From Pseudopyrenochaeta lycopersici (Eukaryota; Ascomycota; Dothideomycetes; Pleosporales; Pseudopyrenochaetaceae): 64,000 bases of DNA. This document shows, piece after piece, positions 25,788 to 35,616 of this stretch (position 1 is its first letter; every line of letters starts with the position of its first letter). The notes beneath the pieces were generated by a model. That model had not been told where the DNA came from. It saw only the letters and a program-made list of their open reading frames with translations, and made no database searches. The position numbers were made by a program, and so were the translations under genes. The stretch lies in NCBI GenBank assembly GCA_003313425.1, contig NHZP01000002.1, positions 1,116,001-1,180,000 of the forward strand, in the 5' to 3' direction.

Positions 25788-26871
25788 CTACACCCATTTC
25801 ACGGCCTCACTCCGCTCCAGGCCAATCATCGCGGTTTGGTCGACCTGATCGCCAAGAACACCAGCTTTCTGCAATATGCTTACAGTCTTGTGGACTACAT
25901 CACGATCGATGCCGCGCACATCATGCGCAAAGCGAACAGTCTTCAGCCACTCTCGCGCGTCCTCTTCTGAGTAGTCCAGCTTTGTGCTGATGTATTGTAC
26001 GGCCTCTTCTTGGTTCTCCTCGAAATGCTTCACGCCCTTGTTGATCTTTTGCAGCGCGTCCTCTAGCTCTTCCTTAAGCGCCGGTTTGCTTGCATTTGGC
26101 GTTGAGCTCCAGTTCGTTGGGTGGAGGAGGTCGTTTACGGCGACAATTTTCCAAGACGACCACGGAGTGTAGATCTCGCCAATTCGCTTGATCTCGCCAT
26201 TGTCGTAGTAGCGTTTGGATGTGAAGTGTTCCCACATGAAGAAGTCTGCCGTGCCGTTGTTGACGCCATCACGGAGGTTCGCAAAGGTGTTGAGGACCTC
26301 AATGGAGAATGGTGGTTTGTCGGATGACGCGTCCAGCCAACCCTGCTGATCCGCCAGCACGAAGCTCATCACATAACTGCCGCTTCCTATTCGGGATACA
26401 CCAACCTTCCCACCTTTCAAATTTTGTACGCCAGTCAATTCGTCTCTTCGTGCACCAGTAGAAATTGCCCAACAGAGCGGTGTTTCCACATATGTTCCCA
26501 CTACCCGGAAGCCTGCGTCCGCCTTCTCCGCTTGTGCTTTCCCCAACGCTGCTATCCAACCCTCGGTGAGGCCAACGCCTATGTCAATTTCCCCGGACTG
26601 TAGCGCAGTGACCATATGGCCTGTTCCTGAAGGGAAAGGTAGAAGCTTGGAGTCTAAGCCGTAGTGTTTCTTTGCGAACTCGAGAGGGGTTGAGAAATGC
26701 TCTGCTGGAGATCAGCTTTGCGTGTCGCATCATCCTAAAGCACCTACCAGGCACGAAACCGATGCGTAGAGGAGCCATGACTGCACTATGTGTCGAAAAG
26801 CTACGGTATTGTCGAGGAACGGAGGGGAACCGCGCGGCCCTCAATGTGCGGAGCATTGCTCGGTCGTGCAA
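25788..26871 (-). CDS. periplasmic-binding-fold protein, CA3427-like
   Basis: 346 residues from exons 26871-26748 and 26704-25788 (1041 nt; a 43-base intron). The body (MAPLRIGFVP, then TPLEFAKKHYG, FPSGTGHMVTALQSGEIDIGVGLTEG, TPLCWAISTGARR, GSGSYVMSFVLADQQGW, NGTADFFMWEHFTSKRYYD) is the type-2 periplasmic-binding fold of the fungal family defined by Candida CA3427, similar to bacterial nitrate/taurine/thiamine-precursor binding proteins. Upstream in-frame sequence (MLRTLRAARFPSVPRQYRSF) is Arg/Ser-rich without acids, a probable mitochondrial presequence. I therefore prefer starts at 26871/26856 over the ATG at 26778. The ligand is unknown. Divergent from an FMO gene. Confidence 0.85.
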
Positions 26872-27258
26872 ATAAGAGGCCGATGATGCTATCTGGGTTT
26901 AGTCAGACTCAAGCTCAGCTAGCCTTGCGTCCTGCATCCAAAAACATGTAAGATGAGGGAATTTAGAGGTTGGCTGATGTTTCATTCAACCTCAAACACT
27001 ATGACGCAACTGGGAACTTAGCCACAGCAGCCTTGCTTGATTCCGAATCCTTTCCGACAGGCTCCGAACATCGCTCTTGTATTCGAGTTTATTTCTTTGA
27101 TTAGATGATCACCCCATGTTTTCGAGGCTCTAGTCATCTACAGTACATATTTTATTTAATTACTCTTTGATACGCTAGATACGCTCTTTCCCCTCTGTCC
27201 GTGCACCGCCACTGTTCAGCACTCCCCTGCTAATTTATACTTCACGGCCACCAGCAAC
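26872..27258. promoter_or_regulatory. bidirectional promoter region
   Basis: About 390 bases shared by the divergent binding-protein and FMO genes. No repeated operator seen. Confidence 0.4.
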
Positions 27259-28812
27259 ATGACTTTCGAAAATGAAAATATAGACATTAGAACTAAAACT
27301 ATCGCCGTAGTAGGCGCTGGACCGTCTGGTATAGTTGCAGCAAAATACCTGCGTGCTGAGAAAGCATTCGATAAGATTGTGCTGTTCGAGCAACGAAGCG
27401 GAGCTGGCGGGATATGGACATACACAGGCGATCAACGAGACGAAAACCTGTTCAGTATACCACAAGAAAATCCGCTTCAAGGCCACCAACAGCCAGAATG
27501 GCGGTCGAAGAGTCACACCTCCAATGGTTACGACGAAACCAACGGCTCAACCGGCAAACAAGACGTACCCTCGTTCCTCTCACCAATGTATGAGAAATTG
27601 GAGACCAACATTCCACGAGGCCTGATGGGTTTCCAAGACCTTGGCTGGCCAGCCGACAGCCAACTCTTCCCAGGACATGAGACTGTATTGCAATACATTG
27701 AAGAGTACGGCAAAGACGTCCAGGACCTCGTCCAGTACGAGACACAGGTCGTGAATGTAATCCCAGCAAGCTCAAGTAATACCGGCTCGTGGATAGTGAC
27801 AACGAAGAACATCCGGTCGAAAGAAAAGAGAAGAGAAGAATTCGACGCAGTGATCGTTGCAAATGGCCACTTCATCGTCCCTTACGTACCCGATGTGCCC
27901 AATATCAGAGAATGGAACAAGCTCCACCCAGGCCGCATCTCCCACTCAAAGTACTACCGGCGCCGAGAAGACTTCCAAGGGAAGAAAGTCGTCGTAGTAG
28001 GGAATTCCGCCTCAGGCTCAGATATCAGCAACCAGCTCACGCCGTTCTGCCAACTACCTCTCCTCTGGTCCACACGCTCCGAGTCCTTGTTCTCCAAATC
28101 CCACGGCGCGCCCGACAAGCGCCGCAGAGAGACCCGTCCAATCGCAAAGTTCCTCCCAGAATCACGCGGCGTGCAGTTCGAAGACGGGACTGTGGAAAAC
28201 GACATCGACGCCGTGGTCTTCGCAACGGGATATTTCTATAACCTGGCGTTCCTGCAGGACGTCCAGCCCAGCGTCGTCACCGACGGAAGCCATGTAAACC
28301 ATACATACCAGCACCTATTCTACCACCCCAGACCCACCCTCTCCTTCCTCACACTGAACCAACGCGTCATCCCCTTCCCCCTTGCCGAAGTCCAAGCCGC
28401 TGTTCTCGCACGCGTGTACTCGGGGCGCCTCTCGCTGCCCAGCACTGGCACGATGCGCGCCTGGGAAGCCGATGTGGGCGCCGAAATGGGGCACGGGCGA
28501 AACTTCCATCTCCTGCCTTTCCCCAAGGACGGCAACTACATCAACGCCATGTCGCAGTGGGCGCTGCGCGCGGGGGACCGGCCCGGCCTGGAGAACGGGG
28601 GAAAAGGCAAGGTGCCGCCGATTTGGGGCGAGTGGGAGTTTTGGGCCCGCGAGCATTTCCCCGCTATGAGACAGGCGTATGGAAAGTTAGGGGAGGATAG
28701 GTGGCGTGTGAGGAGTATTGAGGAGTTGGGGTTTGATTATGAGGAATATTTGAGAGGGAAGAAGGAGGAGGGTGAGGAGGAGGTGGTTAAGAATGGGGAG
28801 ACTATTATATAG
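27259..28812 (+). CDS. flavin-containing monooxygenase (FMO family)
   Basis: Intronless, 517 residues. FAD site IAVVGAGPSGIVAAKYL near residue 16, then GGIWTY; the FMO fingerprint HPGRISHSKYY (FxGxxxHSxxY type); NADPH site VVVVGNSASGSDI; and the FATGY motif. Related to yeast Fmo1, which oxidises low-molecular thiols in the cytosol, but this enzyme is longer at its C-terminus and ends in an acidic/Lys-rich tail (GKKEEGEEEVVKNG). GC content rises strongly in its second half. Substrate unknown. Confidence 0.92.
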   Translation: MTFENENIDIRTKTIAVVGAGPSGIVAAKYLRAEKAFDKIVLFEQRSGAGGIWTYTGDQRDENLFSIPQENPLQGHQQPEWRSKSHTSNGYDETNGSTGKQDVPSFLSPMYEKLETNIPRGLMGFQDLGWPADSQLFPGHETVLQYIEEYGKDVQDLVQYETQVVNVIPASSSNTGSWIVTTKNIRSKEKRREEFDAVIVANGHFIVPYVPDVPNIREWNKLHPGRISHSKYYRRREDFQGKKVVVVGNSASGSDISNQLTPFCQLPLLWSTRSESLFSKSHGAPDKRRRETRPIAKFLPESRGVQFEDGTVENDIDAVVFATGYFYNLAFLQDVQPSVVTDGSHVNHTYQHLFYHPRPTLSFLTLNQRVIPFPLAEVQAAVLARVYSGRLSLPSTGTMRAWEADVGAEMGHGRNFHLLPFPKDGNYINAMSQWALRAGDRPGLENGGKGKVPPIWGEWEFWAREHFPAMRQAYGKLGEDRWRVRSIEELGFDYEEYLRGKKEEGEEEVVKNGETII

Positions 28813-29225
28813 CGAATACAAGACAGTTCGCAATGGGTGTCTAATTTGACGCATCTGTAGCGATGTCGCATTGAAGCTAGATCCATGTAGTACGACGGTG
28901 GCCACTTCAAGCCTTGCGGTATTTTTCTTTCGATCTAACACCCCAAATCTGTCGGTAAGATGCCTTCAGGTCACACATGCACTCGACGCCTTTACAGTAC
29001 GCACACAACATAGATATGTCTAAGGTATTGAAGAGTTTCAATACACATTTCACACTATATGTACAATATGTATCTACGTGGACTTCGTAAGTAGTAAACG
29101 CCAGGCATGTCGCCGGTAGAGCGTGGAGTGAACCATGGTATCAAGAACGAAATGTACGAGGAGGAGAGAATCAAACCATAACTCATAGGAGCCAACCGTT
29201 GTCTAATCGAAGAGCTTCTTACCGC
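28813..29225. other. convergent intergenic spacer
   Basis: 3' flanks of the converging FMO and UGO1 genes; nothing else seen. Confidence 0.5.
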
Positions 29226-30853
29226 TCAAAACTCTCCACCACCGCCTCCCAATGCAGCAGCGCCCCAAATCCCAACCAATCCCCAAACACCAACTCTCCA
29301 GCCTCTCCACAGCCCATGAACACCTTGTCCTTTCCGTGTCCTAGTCGGTCTTTCAAAGCCCATAGCTTTCGCACTCGCTGCCTTTGCAGCATTGGGACCA
29401 ATGACGGTGACGCCCTCTTCCCGAGCCACGTACCACATGGTACCCAGCACGCCCCGGTATGGACCAGGCTCGACAATAGTCTTGAAACTCCTTGTAGTCA
29501 TGTCCGAGTCCTCCATGCCGATAACTGGGCTCTTGATATGAGTGGGTAGAGTCCTGTACTCTGCACTTAGACGCTGGTTCTCCTGATCTTGCAGAACCGC
29601 AACCTGGCCGCGGCGAAGCACGGTTTCGAACGGCAGTCGCATGAAGAGTTCGGTTGTTGATGAGAGGAAAGTGCTAAAGGAGTATGTGGTTGGCGTGAGG
29701 ATGGGGTCGATGCTGAATGTTGAGCGGAGGAGAAGTGGGGTTGATGAGGATATTAAGGTAGGTATGCAGGCATGGAGCAGGGTAGCGGGTAGGAGACTGG
29801 ATGGGATGGAGAAGGAGGGCAGAAGGTTTAGGCAGGGGTATATCGATCGTGGTGGTGATGAGATGGGCGTGACGATGAGTCGTGTGCGGATAAGGTCGAG
29901 AGGAGCCAGGATGGTGGCAGCGATGGCTGTTGCGGCGACGGCAACGCCCAGAGACATGAGTGGATTTGGACTTTCTATGATGTCAAGCCCGCCTATGCCG
30001 CTTGCTGCGGCGCTCAGCAGTCCTGGATCTGGAACGTTCAATATAGCGGATAGTGCGCTCCTAAACCAACTCTCGGTCGTCCTGAGGAGGAAATTGTAGA
30101 TGAATGTGCAGTTTGTTGCTTTCCACACACCCCAAGCTGACTCTTTCTGCCATAGCTGCGAGATGACCTCGAGGAGAGAGTCGGACCGCTTGAGGTCGAG
30201 TTTACGGACTGCCGGTCGGGGTGGGCGTGTGGGTGTGGAAGAGCGGGATCGACTACGAATGTCCTGTCGTGAGCGCTTTCCTGGCGACTGTGATGGTGAC
30301 GCAGAGCGCGCGTATGGGAGGGGTTGATTTACTCGTGGGGCGGTTGATGTGAAGTAACCAGGCGAGTCTTCATCCGACTCCCCGTCCGAAGGGTACTGAT
30401 TGTGTGAGCACTCATCTTCACATGCCAAATATGGTCAACACCTACATCCTCGAATTTCCCACTCGCAAAGCTCTCTGGTCTACTCCTAGTACCCCATTCC
30501 TCACCACTGCTCTTTAATCCTGGCAGCTGCCCTCTCGCTTCTTGTATTTGCAGTATTGTTTTGGCAACCTCGAATGGCTGGGCAAGCAACACACTGGTGT
30601 AATTCCACAACGCTTGATCTAGCAGTTTCTTTGCGTGCTCTGCTACCGTTGGCGAGCTGTTTGGAAAGTACGAGTCATAGTCGAGGTCAGAGAGGATGTC
30701 GCGTGCCTGGCTGCCCAAACTTGGTTTTGTGCTGCGAGAGGCATACGACGGCGGTGAGGAAGTGTGATTCTGGGGCAGATCTGGAGGCAGGCCAATAGAT
30801 GGGGGAATGTAGTACGGCCGAAGAGGATTTGGAGCGTCACGCGAGGTCGCCAT
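29226..30853 (-). CDS. UGO1: mitochondrial fusion and transport protein Ugo1
   Basis: Outer-membrane mitochondrial-carrier-like protein that links the fusion GTPases. Exons 30853-30446 and 30395-29226 give 525 residues (1578 nt), near the yeast length of about 500. Degenerate carrier repeats are visible: ALWNYTSVLLAQPFEVAKTILQIQ (shown here only as a region, about residues 80-105) and VAATAIAATILAPLDLIRTR, each with a PxD/E-x-x-K/R carrier-like motif. A Ser/Arg-rich linker (GKRSRQDIRSRSRSSTPTRP) lies between. It ends in a Gly-rich hydrophobic segment. The ATG at 30853 is chosen; an upstream in-frame ATG would add 46 unlikely residues. Head-to-head with the mitochondrial ferredoxin gene. Confidence 0.85.
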
Positions 30854-31105
30854 GGCGTCTCGTGAATTCAGATACAGAAATGTTTGGGAATTGGCGAAGC
30901 GGGCGGTCGGACGTGCTTGCTCGATTTCTCCAAGATGATGCGCATTCAAGGTTCTGGCTCCGTCAGTGGCGCGCCGCGGTCCGTGCCACAAATGTTTCTC
31001 GACGTCTTACAGAGCTCGGGATTCGCAGCGGATTTTGGTGACACTGCAAACTTCTCTTCTTCGCACTCGCTCTTTCATTGGTATCGTGGCGAGATAAACC
31101 CCAGA
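30854..31105. promoter_or_regulatory. bidirectional promoter, UGO1 / ferredoxin
   Basis: 252 bases separate the two divergent starts; both products are mitochondrial. Confidence 0.45.
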
Positions 31106-31787
31106 ATGGCATCGACACGGACGTGCTTCAATGCCGCCAAAAACGCGGCACGCTGGTCAGCGGGGTCAAGAGGCACATCATCGTGCATCCGGCCTTTTTC
31201 GAGTCACTGCAGCAATTGGGCGTCTCCGATAGGTCACGACATCAAACAGGCAGTAAGGAGGCCACAGACTGCACTGCAACAAGGCCCACTCATTACCGCC
31301 TCTGTTCCTTCATGGCTTCGACACCGACGCCACTTCTCCTCGACTCCAGCATCCTATCATGGTCACCTTGATCCGCCGAGGCCGGGAGAGGAGTACGTCC
31401 ATACTCATATACACTTCCACTCGCACAGTACTAACAGAATGTAGACGTACAATCACATTCGTAGACAAAGACGCACAAACCCATACATTCACCGTGGCTG
31501 ATGGCGACAACCTCCTCGATATCGCTCAAGCCAACGATCTCGAGATGGAAGGCGCCTGTGGTGGATCATGCGCATGCTCAACCTGCCACGTAATAGTGGA
31601 AGATGAGGCATTCTACGAGAAGATGGAGGAGCCAGATGATGAGGAAAACGACATGCTGGATCTGGCTTTTGGATTGACAGAAACCTCAAGACTGGGCTGC
31701 CAGGTGAAGATGAGCAAAGAGCTAGACGGAATGGTCGTGAAGCTGCCGAGCATGACGAGGAACCTGCAGGCATCAGACTTCAAGTGA
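31106..31787 (+). CDS. YAH1: mitochondrial [2Fe-2S] ferredoxin (adrenodoxin type)
   Basis: Matrix electron carrier for iron-sulfur cluster assembly, heme A and ubiquinone synthesis. Exons 31106-31392 and 31445-31787 give 209 residues (630 nt). The N-terminal 95 residues are Arg/Ser-rich without acidic clusters, a mitochondrial presequence longer than usual. The ferredoxin domain starts RTITFVDKDAQTHTF; cluster ligands are in GACGGSCACSTCHVIV with the fourth Cys in SRLGCQVKM. LDLAFGLTETSRLGC is the typical adrenodoxin stretch. Single intron just before the mature domain. Confidence 0.93.
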
Positions 31788-32182
31788 GCACAACGCATCC
31801 AGGAGTGTAGGCTGGCGAGAGGAAGGCTTGATCGACGATCAGTGCATTCGACGTGGGAGGTTTTTATGAGTGATTATGCTGTATGGCATCTGTTAATGTT
31901 CCCTCAATATTCAACATTTGGTATGGAGACGAACAGACAAGGCACGACACACCATGTATTATATGAGCACTCCGCTCGCGGGTGGACCTACAGCACAAGA
32001 AACGAGTTCTCGACACAAGTTGAGAACTCATGTAAGATATATGATATCATGACCATAGCCTTTAGCAAGCCATGCTTCCCTAATTTTGCACACCAAACGC
32101 CTGACTCTGCACTTTGAGAATGCGAACTAGACTGAGTCCTTCCTATGCACGCTGTTGGCCTCGATTAGAGACTCTACTCTGC
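31788..32182. other. convergent intergenic spacer
   Basis: 3' flanks of the ferredoxin and RRP15 genes; no gene. Confidence 0.5.
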
Positions 32183-33259
32183 TCATACCTCCACACTGCC
32201 CTCCTTCTTAGCCTGGCCACCAGTAATCATATCTAAGAATCCCTGTTTGCTCATCTCCTTGACCCTCTCCTCCCTCTTCGCCATGCCCACAATATTGCTC
32301 TCCTTGGCCTCGCGCTCGGCCTGTTCGCCCTTTACCTGCGCCGCCCGGACAGCATTGAACAGCTTGATGACACCCTTTTGAGCCGTCCGCCTGAGCTCTT
32401 TCTCCTTGGCGCTTGTCGCTGCCGTACTGACATTGGCATCGTTCAAACCAAGAACATCTTTCACACGTCCCTTGTCCTGTGCGGCTTTCCTCTCGACAAC
32501 AACTTGTCTGCGTGCTTTCTCTGTGAGTTTGCTGTCAGCTAGTTCGCGGTTGGCGGTCTGCGCGTCCTTTGAGCGGGATAAGATGGGCTCAGAGCGTTTT
32601 GTGCTCGTGAGCTTCGTGTTTAGGATCTTCGATATCGAGGTTGCGAACGCTTCTGGGTCGTTTCGCTTTCGTACTTTTCTTGCGGCCGTTGTAGAGGTTT
32701 CTGAGATTGCGGCATCAGAGACGTCTGACTCCGAGTCGTTGATGTCGAATTCATCAGCGTCGATATCCGAGTCTTCGTCTTCTTCGGGGTTTTCGTCGTC
32801 ACTCGATACTGTGTCGCCCGCTTGGAGTGGGACGACTGGCGCGGTCTTCTTCAGCGCAGATTTCGCAGGTAGTTTTGCAGGAATCTTCGCCTTAAATTTG
32901 GGCTCTGGTTTTTTCGGCTGTTGTACCGCTCCACCAGCATCTTCGTCGTCACTCGCAGAAGAATCTTCCTGTGCGGCGGCTTCTTGTGCCGCCTTCTTCA
33001 GCGCAAAGTTTGCCTGTTTTCTCGCCTGTTGTTTTGAGAGTTGTGGCCTGCCGGGAAGTGTTGCATTTACACCTGTAGGTTGGAATGGCTCCTCTGGCTC
33101 CTTGCTCTCTCCCCTCAATGGAGCATCCCTGGCACCACCCTCATCCTCGCTCGAACTGTGGTAATGCTTCTGCTTTTTGACCTTCTTTTTCTCCTTCTTC
33201 GGCACTTTTCCACGCAGTTGATCTTCGGTCCGTCTTCGTTTCAGCGATGTATTCACCAT
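32183..33259 (-). CDS. RRP15: ribosomal RNA-processing protein Rrp15-like
   Basis: Nucleolar protein of 358 residues needed for 60S pre-rRNA processing. The basic N-terminus (LRGKVPKKEKKKVKKQKH) is a nuclear/nucleolar signal. The middle is acidic and Ser-rich with several DDE/EDED blocks. The Rrp15p domain covers residues about 190-340: DPEAFATSISKILNTKL, ADSKLTEKARRQ, ELRRTAQKGVIKLFNAV and GFLDMITGG near the end. Intronless. Head-to-head with SRP54 over about 200 bases. Confidence 0.88.
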   Translation of the reverse strand: MVNTSLKRRRTEDQLRGKVPKKEKKKVKKQKHYHSSSEDEGGARDAPLRGESKEPEEPFQPTGVNATLPGRPQLSKQQARKQANFALKKAAQEAAAQEDSSASDDEDAGGAVQQPKKPEPKFKAKIPAKLPAKSALKKTAPVVPLQAGDTVSSDDENPEEDEDSDIDADEFDINDSESDVSDAAISETSTTAARKVRKRNDPEAFATSISKILNTKLTSTKRSEPILSRSKDAQTANRELADSKLTEKARRQVVVERKAAQDKGRVKDVLGLNDANVSTAATSAKEKELRRTAQKGVIKLFNAVRAAQVKGEQAEREAKESNIVGMAKREERVKEMSKQGFLDMITGGQAKKEGSVEV

Positions 33260-33462
33260 TGTGGCTGTAGTTATGAAGCGTTGTTGTCATGAACGTTAAA
33301 CCGCGGTCGCAAAAAAAAGTTCGAGACAGTCGGCGCTCATGGCTGCAGTTCACCGACGCCAAGTCCGCCCCGCTATACATTCATTTCCCCACAGAACACC
33401 ACCGAGCTGCATCGTCACTGAACATCCCCATCCGCCTCTAATCTCGATAAACAACCGCCGCT
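33260..33462. promoter_or_regulatory. bidirectional promoter, RRP15 / SRP54
   Basis: 203 bases between the two divergent starts; both genes serve ribosome biogenesis or secretion and are likely co-expressed. Confidence 0.5.
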
Positions 33463-35112
33463 ATGGTGCTTCAAGACCTAGGGCGGCGCATCAATGCCGC
33501 CGTCTCAGACCTCACGAGGTCGCCCAACCTCGACGAGAAGGTGCGCTCAAGAATATGGACCGGCGACTGTGGCTAACTCTAGCAGGCCTTCGATGCCATG
33601 GTCAAGGAGATCTCCAATGCACTCGTGGAAGCCGATGTCAACGTAAAGCTCGTCATGAACCTCCGTCAGTCGATCAAGCGCACTGTCGATTTCAAGCACC
33701 TTGCCCCCGCTGTCAACAAGAAGCGTCTCATTCAAAAAGCCGTGTACGATGAACTCGTAAAGCTCGTAGACCCACACGCCGAAGCCTTCAAGCCTCGAAA
33801 AGGCAAGTCGAATGTCATCATGTTTGTCGGTCTCCAGGGTTCCGGAAAGACGACAACGTGCACAAAGTTGGCGAGATGGTATCAGGCGCGAGGGTTCAAG
33901 GCGTGTTTGGTCTGCGCGGATACCTTCCGTGCTGGTGCGTTCGATCAGCTGAAGCAAAATGCGACAAAAGCCAAAATTCCGTACTATGGTAGCCATACGC
34001 AGACAGATCCTGTGGTAGTTGCCGGTGAAGGTGTGGAGAAGTTTAAGAAGGAGCGATTCGAGATCATCATCGTAGATACCTCCGGACGACACAGGCAAGA
34101 GCAGGACCTCTTCGACGAGATGGTGCAGATTCAGAACGCAGTACAGCCCGATCAGACCATCATGGTACTGGATGCAACAATTGGTCAGGCGGCCGAAGCA
34201 CAAGCACGAGCTTTTAAGGAGGCAGCAGACTTTGGAGCCATTGTCATCACCAAAACCGATGGTGCAGCAGCAGGTGGTGGTGCCATCTCCGCCGTCGCCG
34301 CAACACATACCCCCATCGTCTTCATTGGTAATGGAGAGCACATGCTCGATCTCGAGCGCTTCTCCCCGCAACCTTTTGTCTCCAAGCTCCTCGGCATGGG
34401 CGACGTCCAAGGTCTAGTCGAGCACGTACAGTCACTCAAGCTCGACCAAAAGGACACCATGAAGCACATCACACAAGGCATATTCACCATCAAAGATCTC
34501 CGTGATCAGCTTTCTAACATCATGAAAATGGGGCCTCTCTCGAAAATGGCTGGCATGATTCCTGGGCTAAGTAATATGATGGGTGGCATGGATGACGAAG
34601 AAGGTGGCATGAAACTAAAGCGCATGATCTACATTTGCGACAGTATGACAGAAAAGGAGCTTGAATCCGACGGCAAGATGTTCGTTGACCAACCCACACG
34701 TATGACACGTGTAGCCCGTGGCTCAGGCACCTCGGTTCGTGAAGTCGAAGAAATTCTCACCCAACACCGCATGATGGCCGGCATGGCTAAGAAGATGAAG
34801 GGTGGCATGGCAAACATGCAGAAAGCGCAGGGCGCTATGGGCGGCGGCAATAAACAGCAGCAGCTCGCGGCAATGCAGAAGCGGATGCAAAGTATGGGCG
34901 GTGCGAACGCAATGGGCGGTGGTGGTATGCCCGACATGGGGGCTATGATGAAGATGCTTGGTGGCGGAAGGGGAGGAGGAGGCGGAATGCCAGACATGTC
35001 GGCCATGGGCGGCATGGGCGGCATGGATATGGGCGCAATGATGAAAATGATGCAAGGAATGGGCGGCATGGGTGGCATGGGCGGTGGTGGCGCAGGCCGC
35101 GGAAAGCGGTAG
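33463..35112 (+). CDS. SRP54: signal recognition particle subunit SRP54
   Basis: GTPase that binds signal peptides on ribosomes and docks them at the ER. A 45-base intron (33541-33585) follows the first 26 codons ([20 protein letters not shown]); total 1605 nt, 534 residues. The N domain is followed by the G domain with P-loop [15 protein letters not shown] (from about residue 108), then [30 protein letters not shown]. The M domain starts near [15 protein letters not shown] and ends in an unusually long Met/Gly-rich tail (repeats of GGMGGM), about 100 residues, matching the methionine bristles that hold signal peptides. Confidence 0.97.
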
Positions 35113-35616
35113 CATCCTCTAAAGCCAGACATTGGGTTCGTGCTTGTTCTTGCATAGCCGCGGCGTTTAGGTTGGAGTGTTTGGGATCGGGGGTATTCAA
35201 GTCTGTAAATACAGCCCTGGAAGATTCCCAATTGAACGATCCGTTGATCGTCCTAGAAGGCAGGGTAACTTGATATCATGATATACTACTTGGCGAACGG
35301 TCAAAATGTAAATCGGTCAGCATCACCACGAACTCAATCTTCTTGTCTATATCGTGTTATTCATTCTAACAATGCGCCAACGTCAGCAGACACGCATGAT
35401 TACAATTCATACGCTTTGCCATCCACCTCAGATCTATGAATATTTTTGCTTATTTTCAAGTGATGGAAAAAATAGTGACTGGGATAGAAAGAACCAGCTA
35501 CTTCGTGGACAGAAAGTGTTGGAACACACCTTTGATGTGCCGCTGTTTCAGAGAATACGAAAAGCATCTGAAGTAACAATCGTCAACAATCTCTTCAAAT
35601 TGATACCGCGGCCGCT
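35113..35616. other. convergent intergenic spacer
   Basis: About 500 bases of 3' flanking sequence; no gene. Confidence 0.5.

Noticed and set aside
32406..33164. 252-codon plus-strand open frame
   Set aside because: Antisense shadow of RRP15; its Ser/Ala/Phe richness mirrors the acidic and Lys-rich codons of the real gene.
33547..34410. 287-codon minus-strand open frame
   Set aside because: Antisense shadow of the SRP54 GTPase domain.
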